Assembly (NCBI GenBank): GCA_903861205.1
Contig: CAIOTC010000010.1
Location: forward strand, 1 to 35,703
DNA length: 35,703 nucleotides
From: an uncultured bacterium
Lineage (GTDB): Bacteria; Patescibacteriota; Minisyncoccia; Phycocordibacterales; DATDWN01
Direction: 5' to 3'
Shown here: piece after piece, positions 22,201-29,123 of the stretch
How the letters are laid out: the number at the start of each line of letters is the position of its first letter
Numbering within the stretch: the stretch's first letter is position 1
Position numbers and translations under genes: made by a program
Notes under the pieces: generated by a model
The model's database searches: none
What the model was told of the DNA's origin: nothing
Seen by the model: only the letters and a program-made list of their open reading frames with translations

Positions 22201-22386
22201 TTAATATTGTGGTTTTTGACGGGAATGTAAATCGCAATCCCACGTATACCACTGCCCGTTTATTTTTATCAGCTCTTTACCACAATGGATGCAGGAACTT
22301 ACGCTGCCTTCCGCTTCCGGATGAGCCTCGCAGGTGTCAGAATTGTTACAACGAATATTTTGGTCATCATATTCTTCGTTTGTCAT
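22201..22386 (-). CDS. Small Cys/His-rich protein (61 aa), probable zinc binder
   Basis: Starts at the ATG at 22386, with GAGGAG 9 nt upstream; an in-frame ATG at 22479 would overlap the neighbouring gene and its terminator. The sequence has Cys at RCNNSDTCEAH, an SSCIHCGKEL zinc-ribbon knuckle and a WDCDLHS end, giving five Cys and two His in 61 residues. No family recognised. It carries its own terminator. Confidence 0.65.
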   Translation of the reverse strand: MTNEEYDDQNIRCNNSDTCEAHPEAEGSVSSCIHCGKELIKINGQWYTWDCDLHSRQKPQY

Positions 22387-22424
22387 ACACAAATTCTCCT
22401 CAAATACATTACCACGTAAACCAA

Positions 22425-22460
22425 AAAAGAAAAACCCCGCGCTATTGGATAGCGGCGAGG
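22425..22460 (-). terminator. Intrinsic terminator of the 158-aa gene
   Basis: CGCTAT-TGG-ATAGCG extended by GC pairs (about 22435-22460), followed on the minus strand by GGGGTTTTTCTTTTTT. It overlaps the end of the gene. Confidence 0.8.
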
Positions 22461-22915
22461 CTTCGAACTTCGGTTTCAAATTTTTCGACTGCGGTTTTTT
22501 TGGTTTTTTTGGCTCGATATTTTACTTTCAATTCCTTATCGAACCTAGAACTAATGCGATCCAGATCGGCTTCTTGAAAATCATAGTTGTAATATTCATC
22601 CACAAACAGACGCGACATCTTTTCGTCCGGCAAAGTTATGCCAGGAACCAGAAGCAGCGAATCACCATTAAAACCGCTGTTTATTACAAAAAGGTCTTTG
22701 ATACCGAAGCCAAACGGCCTGTTCTGCGCGTTAATGGCACACACCGTCATACTGGTAGGCACTGCCCCAGTATTGCAACCTTTCAAAGTCGGCAAAAGCT
22801 CCTCGGCCACGTCCTGGGAAATCAGCAGAAGCTTGATGCCGAAACGGCGATATTTCCAAAACCATTCGGCATGATAAATCTCAAAATTCGGAATGTAAGC
22901 AACTAGTGTAACCAA
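22442..22915 (-). CDS. Unknown protein (158 aa)
   Basis: A TTG at 22915 is preferred because GGGAGG lies 6 nt upstream; ATGs at 22942 and 22969 have no SD and would add a hydrophobic stretch. The sequence is a mixed alpha/beta protein (LVAYIPNFEIYHAEWFWK, IKLLLISQDVAEELLP, KDLFVINSGFNGDSLLLVPG) with a basic tail (KVKYRAKKTKKTAVEKFE). There is no recognised motif. It is the first gene of the leftward SD-led block and is divergent from secE. Confidence 0.65.
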   Translation of the reverse strand: MVTLVAYIPNFEIYHAEWFWKYRRFGIKLLLISQDVAEELLPTLKGCNTGAVPTSMTVCAINAQNRPFGFGIKDLFVINSGFNGDSLLLVPGITLPDEKMSRLFVDEYYNYDFQEADLDRISSRFDKELKVKYRAKKTKKTAVEKFETEVRSLAAIQ

Positions 22916-22985
22916 AGAACACCTCCCGAAATAGATTAGCATTTTTTGCGGAAAATACAATGTTAACAACGGATTTTAGACGGTA

Positions 22986-23015
22986 TTGACTTTATGCACC
23001 CTAATAATGTACTAT
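22986..23015 (+). promoter_or_regulatory. Promoter of secE-nusG
   Basis: TTGACT (22986-22991), 18-nt spacer, TACTAT (23010-23015). The best sigma-70-type promoter in the window. Confidence 0.65.
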
Positions 23016-23023
23016 ATATGTAT

Positions 23024-23044
23024 TCCCCCCGAGGGGTTTTTTAA
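23024..23044 (+). promoter_or_regulatory. Attenuator-like hairpin in the secE leader
   Basis: CCCC-CCGA-GGGG followed by TTTTTT, between the promoter and secE. The stem is short but the T-run is perfect, so it could end a fraction of transcripts before secE. Confidence 0.45.
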
Positions 23045-23069
23045 TAAGACAATATAAATTCAAATTATT

Positions 23070-23249
23070 ATGAGCCTCATTACTTACATCAAAGATACGC
23101 AAGGAGAATTGAAACATGTCAGCTGGCCGACACGAAACCAGGCCATTATATTTACGATTATTGTTGTTCTCATTTCTCTATTCATCGCTTTCTTTCTTGG
23201 ATTTTTTGATTATCTTTTCAATTTAATTTTGAAAAAATTTGTTCTTTAA
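23070..23249 (+). CDS. secE: Protein translocase subunit SecE
   Basis: 59 aa, the single-TM form of SecE. MSLITYIKDTQGELKHVSWP carries the conserved amphipathic helix with the V.WPTR signature, followed by one membrane segment (~24-45, IIFTIIVVLISLFIAFFLGFF). It is the clamp subunit of the SecYEG channel. It precedes nusG by 12 nt, the classical order. No SD is visible; a ~50-nt leader with a possible attenuator precedes it. Confidence 0.92.
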   Translation: MSLITYIKDTQGELKHVSWPTRNQAIIFTIIVVLISLFIAFFLGFFDYLFNLILKKFVL

Positions 23250-23261
23250 TTTTTAAACAAA

Positions 23262-23807
23262 ATGGCTAAACAACAAATCTCAGAAGGTAGAAATTGGTAT
23301 GTGATCCACACATACGCCGGATATGAAAACGCCGTTATGCGTAACCTCAAACAGCGCATCGAATCTTTGGGCATGGAAGATAAAATTTTCAATGTCATCG
23401 TGCCGACTGAGAAAAAAATAAAAATCAAAGGTGGCAAACGCGTCGAGGAAGAGGAAAAAATATACCCCGGCTACATTTTGGTGGAAATGATCGTGACCGA
23501 GGAATCGTGGTACGTTGTCCGCAACACTCCGCGAGTAACTGGCTTTGTCGGTTCCGGCGTCTATCCGGTTAAAATCGACAAGAAAGAAATTGATGAACTT
23601 TTTGCTCGCATGAACGCTCACACCGTCAAACACAAAATCGATTTGATGCAGAATGATGCTGTGACTATTGTCGACGGTCCGTTCAAAGATTTGGAAGGAA
23701 AAGTTTCCGAGGTGGACGAAGAGCGCGGCAAGGTCAAAGTGCTGGTGGCTATGTTCGGCCGCGAGACGCCGGTGGAGTTGGATTTCTTGCAGGTCAAAAG
23801 AAGTTAA
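23262..23807 (+). CDS. nusG: Transcription termination/antitermination factor NusG
   Basis: 181 aa. The NGN domain opens with NWYVIHTYAGYENAVMRNLK and contains PGYILVEM and VRNTPRVTGFVG; the C-terminal KOW domain is DAVTIVDGPFKDLEGKVSEVD (~127-147). It binds the RNA polymerase clamp and couples it to ribosomes or Rho. It follows secE and precedes rplK as in most bacteria. Confidence 0.97.
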   Translation: MAKQQISEGRNWYVIHTYAGYENAVMRNLKQRIESLGMEDKIFNVIVPTEKKIKIKGGKRVEEEEKIYPGYILVEMIVTEESWYVVRNTPRVTGFVGSGVYPVKIDKKEIDELFARMNAHTVKHKIDLMQNDAVTIVDGPFKDLEGKVSEVDEERGKVKVLVAMFGRETPVELDFLQVKRS

Positions 23808-23861
23808 CGAGCGAAGCGACTATAACTTCTTTGATGCCGCTCTATTATGCATTTGAGCGGC
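23797..23861 (+). promoter_or_regulatory. Two hairpins in the nusG-rplK spacer
   Basis: AGAAGTTA/TAACTTCT around the nusG stop, then GCCGCTC/GAGCGGC with a 12-nt loop (about 23834-23861). Neither is followed by a T-run, so they are more likely RNA-processing or leader structures than terminators. Confidence 0.45.
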
Positions 23862-23875
23862 GCAGAAAATCATAA

Positions 23876-23904
23876 TTGAAATTTCAAAATTATTAGTGTA
23901 CAGT
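23876..23904 (+). promoter_or_regulatory. Promoter of rplK
   Basis: TTGAAA, 17-nt spacer, TACAGT. Start site expected ~30 nt before the rplK ATG. Confidence 0.55.
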
Positions 23905-23943
23905 ATCGTTTCTCGCGCTTCTCGAGATTTATAATAAAAAACA

Positions 23944-24366
23944 ATGGCTAAAAAAATCACAAAAAAATTAAAGTTGGTTATTCCCGGCGGAGCGGCAACT
24001 CCGGCTGGCAAAACGGGTCCGGCTCTCGGACAAGCGGGCGTGAACATTGGTGAATTTGTCAAACAATTCAACGACGCCACGGCCAAAATGAAAGGCGACA
24101 TTGTGCCTGTGGAAATTTCCGTTTACGAAGACCGCACGTTCTCGTTTGTGGTCAAAACTCCGCCGGCTTCTTCGCTTATTTTAAAAGCGATCGGCAAAGA
24201 AAAAGGCAGTGGCAAAAACGCCACCTCAAAAGTCGGCACGCTCACCAAGGCGCAACTGCGCGAAATCGCCGAAAAGAAAATGCCCGACCTAAACGCCAAC
24301 GACATCGACGCGGCCATGAAAATCATCGCTGGAAGTGCCAGAAGTATGGGCGTCGAGGTGAAATAA
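23944..24366 (+). CDS. rplK: 50S ribosomal protein L11
   Basis: 140 aa. The N-terminal domain has [33 protein letters not shown], nearly canonical for uL11, and the C-terminal RNA-binding domain ends in [23 protein letters not shown]. It forms the GTPase-associated centre with 23S rRNA. It is followed at once by a terminator and by leftward genes, so rplA (L1), its usual partner, is missing here. Confidence 0.97.
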   Translation: MAKKITKKLKLVIPGGAATPAGKTGPALGQAGVNIGEFVKQFNDATAKMKGDIVPVEISVYEDRTFSFVVKTPPASSLILKAIGKEKGSGKNATSKVGTLTKAQLREIAEKKMPDLNANDIDAAMKIIAGSARSMGVEVK

Positions 24367-24376
24367 TAAATAAAAA

Positions 24377-24414
24377 AACATTCCCCAGGGTGTCACCTTG
24401 GGGAATGTTTTTTT
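24377..24414 (+). terminator. Intrinsic terminator after rplK
   Basis: AACATTCCCC/GGGGAATGTT stem with a ~13-nt loop and TTTTTTT. The A-rich left flank means it could also serve the convergent SIMPL gene. Confidence 0.9.
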
Positions 24415-24420
24415 GTTTAA

Positions 24421-25293
24421 CTATCTGATCTCGTACGTAATTGAAACGTTGGAAGTTATTTTATTCTCCCCTGTCGGAATCTGCGGAGCAACACTGGCCG
24501 TGCCGCCGGCGCTCATGACATCCGACTTCATATTTAGATACGGCATCGGATAATTTCCATTTTCACTGAAGTTGACAATGTGATTTAGTTTGACACCGAG
24601 CGATTTGGAAAGTACGGACGCTTTGCTTTTGGCATCGGCGATAGCTTTGTCGCGAGCCTGCGCCTGAACAGCATCAATGTTGTCAACCGTGAAGCTTAGC
24701 CCGCTGATATTTGAAACATTGAGCGAACCGATTTTAGCCAAAATATTTCCGGCGTCAGCAGTTTTGCGAATTTTAACGGTAACTGTTTGGTCAACCTCGT
24801 AGCCGGTCAAAACAGATTTGCCGGGAGGACAATAAATCGCAGATCCACTAGAAACAGAACCTGATCCGGAAGACCCGGAATCAGAAACTGGATACATCAT
24901 CGGCACAGGCGTCGGGCAAACGGCATTTTGGTATTCGTATTTCGGATAAGAGCTGTAGTTGGTTGTTTGAATATCTTTCTCGGCGATTCCCAGGGCTTTC
25001 AGCGCACTGATGACTGAATTCATTTTTTTGCTGGCGGCATCCTGCGCGTCCGGCAAAAGCTTGGCGCTTTCAGTCACAGAAAAAGAAAATGTGGCAATAT
25101 CCGGCACCGCCAAAACTTCGCCGGTACCGTTTATGGTGATGGTATTTCCGGCCGGCAAATTGTGGCCGAGAACCGTAAAACCTTTAATGGCGTCAATGGC
25201 CATGACTGCCAGAAATACGGCGAGCAGTCCGATGGCGCTGACGATAACATTGAATAATATTTTTTTCTGCTTGTCAGTTAAAGATTGATACAT
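24421..25293 (-). CDS. SIMPL domain (DUF541) membrane-anchored protein
   Basis: 290 aa. One N-terminal membrane anchor (~14-36, NVIVSAIGLLAVFLAVMAI), then the SIMPL domain: ITINGTGEVLAVPDIATFSFSVTE, the ALKALGIAEKDIQTTNYSSYPKYEY helix-strand and the C-terminal ARDKAIADAKSKASVLSKSLGVKL segment. A Ser/Gly-rich insertion (DSGSSGSGSVSSGS) between two Cys (near 125 and 153) interrupts the domain. Periplasmic/extracellular; function poorly known for the family (linked to oxidative stress in other bacteria). Confidence 0.87.
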   Translation of the reverse strand: MYQSLTDKQKKILFNVIVSAIGLLAVFLAVMAIDAIKGFTVLGHNLPAGNTITINGTGEVLAVPDIATFSFSVTESAKLLPDAQDAASKKMNSVISALKALGIAEKDIQTTNYSSYPKYEYQNAVCPTPVPMMYPVSDSGSSGSGSVSSGSAIYCPPGKSVLTGYEVDQTVTVKIRKTADAGNILAKIGSLNVSNISGLSFTVDNIDAVQAQARDKAIADAKSKASVLSKSLGVKLNHIVNFSENGNYPMPYLNMKSDVMSAGGTASVAPQIPTGENKITSNVSITYEIR

Positions 25294-25320
25294 AAAAATT
25301 TTGGTTAAAAAATTTTGATA

Positions 25321-25462
25321 AAATAAATTTGAAATCTCTTATTAACCAAAGCAACTTTGGAGCACGCGTAAATTTTCTGCTGAAAATTTCGCTCACTCTC
25401 CGCTCGCCAGCGTCCGAGAGTCTCCAAAATTGCTTCGGCTAAACAAGATTTCAAGTTTATTT
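25321..25462. repeat. Large intergenic palindromic element, copy A
   Basis: Outer arms AAATAAATTTGAAATCT and (reverse complement) AAATAAACTTGAAATCT; next, ACCAAAGCAACTTTGGAG pairs with CTCCAAAATTGCTTCGGCT. The internal core AAATTTTCTGCTGAAAATTT is shared with copy B at 27601-27735. It fills the PAP2-SIMPL spacer. Confidence 0.65.
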
Positions 25463-25472
25463 TAGCATATTT

Positions 25473-26036
25473 TTATAACTGGGGCACGTTGATGCTGGAT
25501 TTCAGTTTGAAGTGATTTAATTTTTTGAAAATAATAACAAAGATGTATGAAATGAGAAGGCCGAGGAAAATTCCACCCAAGACGTCGGAAAACCAGTGAA
25601 CGCCGAGATACAGCCGGCTGAAAGAAACCAGAACGATGCCAAAAACGCAGGCAAAATTGAAAAACTGGCGCCAAAATCCTTCGAAATACTCGTCAAAAAT
25701 AAAGATGAGCATGCAGAAAAAAATGGTGACAATAACGGCGTGATAGCTCGGAAAACTCTGACCGAAAGAGGCAAAAACGGCATCCGATGGGCGCGGAACG
25801 TTGAAGAAAATTTTTAAGACGTAGGCAATAATGGCGCCAAAAAGCATCGAACCGGCAAACAAATTGGCGTATTTCCTTCCGCGTGCATAATAAATAAAAA
25901 CTACAATCAGAATTGTAACGGCGATGGAAGCGAGAGAAACGTCAAAAACTTTGCTGACCAAATACATCGCCTCGGTCACGCCAGCCGTACGAATGTGTGC
26001 AAAATAATTTTGAACAAAAAGATCAATCGAGTGCAT
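25473..26036 (-). CDS. PAP2-family phosphatase
   Basis: 187 aa with five to six TM segments. The three phosphatase motifs are present: KIFFNVPRP (75-83), PSYH (96-99, usually PSGH) and SRLYLGVHWFSD (140-151, with nucleophile His147 and Asp151). Family members dephosphorylate undecaprenyl pyrophosphate, phosphatidic acid or phosphatidylglycerol phosphate; recycling of an envelope lipid carrier is the likeliest role. An AT-rich repeat lies just upstream. Confidence 0.88.
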   Translation of the reverse strand: MHSIDLFVQNYFAHIRTAGVTEAMYLVSKVFDVSLASIAVTILIVVFIYYARGRKYANLFAGSMLFGAIIAYVLKIFFNVPRPSDAVFASFGQSFPSYHAVIVTIFFCMLIFIFDEYFEGFWRQFFNFACVFGIVLVSFSRLYLGVHWFSDVLGGIFLGLLISYIFVIIFKKLNHFKLKSSINVPQL

Positions 26037-26037
26037 A

Positions 26038-26090
26038 AGTTGAATAATTTTTAATTTTTAATTTAAAATTTTTAATGAATTTCCAATGCA
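26038..26090. repeat. AT-rich repeat, second copy
   Basis: Repeated AATTTTTAATTTTTAAT units followed by GAATTTCCAATG, resembling 1-104. It fills the spacer between the methyltransferase and PAP2 genes. Confidence 0.5.
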
Positions 26091-27014
26091 TCAATTTTCA
26101 AAACGAGCGAAAATGCCGGCGGGTAAAAGTCTGTCGGAGTTGGACTGTGAAATAGCCAGTTCGCCGGAAGTGATTTTGCCTGACAAATCTTTTGTGATGT
26201 CGGAAAGCATTTGAGCATAAGTGACGTGCGAATAACCGGAAGCGTAGCCGTTCAGCAACACAGCCAGCGGTAGGTCGGAGAGCAGTTTTTTTATGTTGGC
26301 AAGCAACGGCACCAAATCTTCTTCCAATTTCCAAACCTCGTCTTTTGCCCCCTTGCCGTAGACCGGCGCGTCGATGCAGATGATGTCATATTTATTTCCG
26401 CGGCGAATTTCGCGCTCGACGAATTTTCTGACATCTTCGACAATAAAGCGAATTGGCGCATCGGAAAGTCCGGAAGCGTCGCGATTTGCCACGGCACAGT
26501 CCACGGCAAATTGCGAAGCGTCAACGTGAACAATTTGGATATCAACCATGGCTGATATCCCAGCTTTAGCGCAGGCAAGTGAGGCTCCGCCGGTGTAACC
26601 AAAAAGATTGAGAACGGAAATCTTCCCTTCTTCATTCGTAGCCATTCGTAGATTGGCATTATTCGTATATTCGTATTTTATTTTATCTGTCAACCATTGC
26701 CAGTGAACAGACTGCTCTGGAAAAACGCCAATGTGTTTAAAAACGGACGGTTTCAAAATAAAATTTATTCCGCCGAGCGAAATCTGCCACGGTTCTGGAA
26801 AAGGTTTGTTGTGATGCCACTTTCCCCTTCCCTCGGTTTGTTCGAAATGAGCGTCAACATTTTTCCATTCAGTTTCCGGCAAAGATTTTTGCCACAGAGC
26901 CTGTGGATCTGGGCGAGAAATTTTCACCACGCCAAAACGCTCCAGCTTTCCACCCTCACCGCTGTCGAGCAATTCATAGTCAGCAAATTTTTCAGCAATA
27001 AATATATTTTCCAT
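26091..27014 (-). CDS. Class I SAM-dependent methyltransferase (RlmI/RlmK-like)
   Basis: 307 aa from the ATG at 27014, which clears the upstream gene by 4 nt; a longer start would overlap it by 44 nt. Motif I is LNLFGYTGGASLACAKAG, the acidic ribose-binding site is VHVDAS, and the catalytic-loop position reads CIDAPVYGKG (DPPxxG in RlmI). The N-terminal PUA domain of RlmI is absent. rRNA cytosine-C5 methylation is the family's usual role. Two in-frame repeats are carried: a 24-nt near-palindrome (26537-26560, residues ~152-160) and ATTCGTA repeats (26634-26676, residues ~113-127). Confidence 0.85.
   Translation of the reverse strand: MENIFIAEKFADYELLDSGEGGKLERFGVVKISRPDPQALWQKSLPETEWKNVDAHFEQTEGRGKWHHNKPFPEPWQISLGGINFILKPSVFKHIGVFPEQSVHWQWLTDKIKYEYTNNANLRMATNEEGKISVLNLFGYTGGASLACAKAGISAMVDIQIVHVDASQFAVDCAVANRDASGLSDAPIRFIVEDVRKFVEREIRRGNKYDIICIDAPVYGKGAKDEVWKLEEDLVPLLANIKKLLSDLPLAVLLNGYASGYSHVTYAQMLSDITKDLSGKITSGELAISQSNSDRLLPAGIFARFEN
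26537..26560. repeat. 24-nt near-perfect palindrome inside the methyltransferase gene
   Basis: GGATATCA and TGATATCC flank a near-palindromic ACCATGGC; 22 of 24 positions are symmetric. Confidence 0.65.
26634..26676. repeat. ATTCGTA minisatellite inside the methyltransferase gene
   Basis: Four ATTCGTA units at irregular spacing. Encodes a KYEYTNNANLRMATNE segment, a low-complexity loop. Confidence 0.7.
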
Positions 27015-27018
27015 TTTT

Positions 27019-27588
27019 TTATAAACTATGCGCCACCAATGCCACGAGTAGCACACCGACAAAATTCATGACAAAAGAAATGGCAATGAGCGTGCCGGTG
27101 CGAATTCTGGAAACTCCGAGCATAGTAATACCCATTTCATCAGGCAGTGGCGAGGCGATGATAAGCGCGCCAATAATCGGCGAGAGCCAGTGGAAAAATT
27201 TGCGGTGAAAAAATCTGGTCAGCTTGCGGTCATGGTACGCGTGCAAAGCATTTTCCAAATCATCGGCGAATCTATCGCGAATAAATAGAAACAAAACCAT
27301 GTCCCCGATAACCGCCCCGAGAGCTCCGCAAAGCGCCACGATCCAAATGGGCGTTGTTTGTGACAGCGCGGCCAATGCAATCGAAGCCGGCGCCAACGTG
27401 AAAGCGGATGTGAAAAAAACGCCAGCCAAAAAACTGCCGATGATTTTGCCTTCCTGGGCCACACCGATGATATTTTTGATAACACCGAATCTGACCAGGA
27501 CGCTTGCAACCAAAACGGATAGCAAAACAAAAAACATGTCACGACCGAGGTTTTTATATGGATTTTCCGGACGAATGTGTTTTGTCAT
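27019..27588 (-). CDS. Conserved integral membrane protein (unknown)
   Basis: 189 aa with about five TM segments (~18-37, 48-66, 76-105, 135-150, 163-186). A cytoplasmic loop is rich in charge (RDRFADDLENALHAYHDRKLTRFFHRKFFHW), and SPLPDEMGITMLGVSRI resembles the re-entrant loop motif of small DedA/VTT-like proteins, though I would not assign it to that family with confidence. It precedes the methyltransferase gene by 4 nt, so they are likely co-transcribed. Confidence 0.7.
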   Translation of the reverse strand: MTKHIRPENPYKNLGRDMFFVLLSVLVASVLVRFGVIKNIIGVAQEGKIIGSFLAGVFFTSAFTLAPASIALAALSQTTPIWIVALCGALGAVIGDMVLFLFIRDRFADDLENALHAYHDRKLTRFFHRKFFHWLSPIIGALIIASPLPDEMGITMLGVSRIRTGTLIAISFVMNFVGVLLVALVAHSL

Positions 27589-27600
27589 GTTAATTTGTTT

Positions 27601-27735
27601 AAATTGTAAATTTCTTACGATCCAACACTTTTCCGTCGCCAGAATAATTTTCTGCTGAAAATTTTCTTCCTGCTCGCCTCTTCACGGGCTCCGCAATGCG
27701 CCGGAAAAGCGTCGGCTCGACGAAATTTCCAATTT
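27601..27735. repeat. Large intergenic palindromic element, copy B
   Basis: Outer arms AAATTGTAAATTTC and (reverse complement) AAATTGGAAATTTC; inner CACTTTTCCG pairs with CGGAAAAGCG. The core AATTTTCTGCTGAAAATT is shared with copy A, and the right end GCGCCGGAAAAG(C/T)GT with copy C. It lies between the Nudix stop and the membrane-protein start. Confidence 0.7.
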
Positions 27736-27739
27736 ACAG

Positions 27740-28231
27740 CTATTTTTCTGCCCTCTGCCATTCTGTTTTAATACCTTTCAATTTGTTTTCCGCCATGCAG
27801 AGCTCGTCGTAAATGCCGTCAAGAAGTTCGATATTTTTCGCTTCCTCCAAATCCACCCATTTGTACTGATCCGTTTCTTCCGGTTGCAAAGTAACTTCGC
27901 CGGAATCATAATCGGCCAGGCAGGAAATGACCAGCGACGGATTGCCGTCGCCATGCACCGTGGCCAGACTGGTAACATAATCGATGTTTTTTATTTCCAG
28001 CCCGACTTCTTCGCGCACTTCGCGGCGCAAAACTTTTTCCAAAACATTGTACCAATAATCTTTCGTCTCTTTTGGCAAATTGATGTAATCGTCCGTTTCC
28101 AGTTTGCCACCCGGCACCGTCCACATGCCCGGAAATCTTTTTTTGGTCATCGTTCGGCGCGTCACCAAATATTTGCCGTCTTTGACGATGATGGCGGTGA
28201 TGACCACTTCGTGCAAAAATTTATTTTCCAT
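27740..28231 (-). CDS. Nudix hydrolase
   Basis: 163 aa from the ATG at 28231 (MENKFLHEVVITAII); the frame stays open upstream to 28276 but that part is not family-like. WTVPGGKLE and the second half of the Nudix box, REVREEVGL (70-78), are clear; between them the first half is stretched by ~20 residues (TDDYINLPKETKDYWYNVLEK). Nudix enzymes hydrolyse nucleoside diphosphates linked to another moiety (oxidised dNTPs, NADH, ADP-sugars); the substrate is not deducible. Confidence 0.87.
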   Translation of the reverse strand: MENKFLHEVVITAIIVKDGKYLVTRRTMTKKRFPGMWTVPGGKLETDDYINLPKETKDYWYNVLEKVLRREVREEVGLEIKNIDYVTSLATVHGDGNPSLVISCLADYDSGEVTLQPEETDQYKWVDLEEAKNIELLDGIYDELCMAENKLKGIKTEWQRAEK

Positions 28232-28342
28232 CCCAGTAGTAGAAAATGGCATAGCTCTTCGAGCAGTACCACTCATTATTTTAAAATTAATAATATCGAC
28301 ATTTAAATGTTATAACATGTTTCTCATAATTCCAATGCCATT

Positions 28343-28410
28343 TTCACTACGGGATAGCCCTGTAGTGAAGTCGGCATCTTTTTATGCGCCTTTGGCGCAA
28401 TGCCGACTTC
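28343..28410. repeat. Two adjoining hairpins 3' of the two-TM protein gene
   Basis: Hairpin 1: TTCACTAC/GTAGTGAA with an inner GGG/CCC (28343-28369). Hairpin 2: GAAGTCGGCAT/ATGCCGACTTC with an inner TGCGCC/GGCGCA (28367-28410). They share GAA. There is no T-run, so it is not an ordinary terminator. Confidence 0.65.
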
Positions 28411-28412
28411 TA

Positions 28413-28964
28413 CTACCGGGCATACTTATAGTTTATAAAATAATAAGCGGCGATAAAAAACATGGAAACCGCCCAGCCAAAAGCGACGAGCAGAAGTAAA
28501 TTGTCTTCGCGAATTTCCACTTCGCGGAGCGATCGGCCAACCAAGACGAAACCAGATTTGTCGCCCGCAGAATAATATTTCAAAACAACCGCGAAACGCG
28601 CGCCCGTCTCCGGCTGCCAGGTAAATTTGTTTTCGCCATTTGTTTTTGCATAGTCGAAAACGCCGATAGGCAAAGCAATGGACTGTCCATGCAAGTTCGC
28701 CGATGATTCCAAAAGCGTACCTTTGCCATCAAAAATCATGGTGAAAGGCGAAAGACTGAGCGTGATATCAAGTGCCGTGCGAGTCGGCGGCATAAAATCA
28801 GCAGGCACGGCGCCCGCCAAAAGTCCATTGGCGCCATCTTCAGCCATCTGAATTTGCGGATCATTGGCTGACTGGCGCAAAACTTGCTGTCCAACCGTGT
28901 AGATCGTACCTAAAATGACGGTTATAACGGCAACCAAAAAAATGAAAGTGAAAAACTTTTTCAT
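28413..28964 (-). CDS. Two-TM envelope protein (unknown)
   Basis: 183 aa. An N-terminal segment (~4-25, FFTFIFLVAVITVILGTIYTVG) and a C-terminal one (~156-177, LLLVAFGWAVSMFFIAAYYFI) bracket a ~125-residue extracytoplasmic domain containing PPTRTALDITLSLSPFTMIFDGKGTLLESSANLHG and WQPETGARFAVVLKYY, which recalls small sensor-like beta domains. No catalytic motif is seen. There is no output domain after TM2, so it is not a histidine kinase. Confidence 0.65.
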   Translation of the reverse strand: MKKFFTFIFLVAVITVILGTIYTVGQQVLRQSANDPQIQMAEDGANGLLAGAVPADFMPPTRTALDITLSLSPFTMIFDGKGTLLESSANLHGQSIALPIGVFDYAKTNGENKFTWQPETGARFAVVLKYYSAGDKSGFVLVGRSLREVEIREDNLLLLVAFGWAVSMFFIAAYYFINYKYAR

Positions 28965-29029
28965 GTGATAATTGTAACATATTTAAGCATCGTTGTTAAA
29001 ACTTTCATAATTTCGCCAAGGTCGCGTAT

Positions 29030-29094
29030 AAAATAAAAAACCAAACTGGAGGCGTACAAGTGTACGATGACAGTTTGGTTTTTTATTTTAGACG
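29030..29094 (-). terminator. Intrinsic terminator of the GH18 gene
   Basis: CCAAACTG/CAGTTTGG stem extended by an inner CGTACA/TGTACG (29041-29078), with AAAAAA on the left and TTTTTT on the right, so it can work on both strands. Confidence 0.85.
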
Positions 29095-29123
29095 ATGAGA
29101 TTGGTGAAATTTGGAAGTTTTTA

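Noticed and set aside
26634-26676. ATTCGTA repeats as a CRISPR array
   Set aside because: Units are 7 bp with irregular short spacing and lie in a coding frame; no cas genes.
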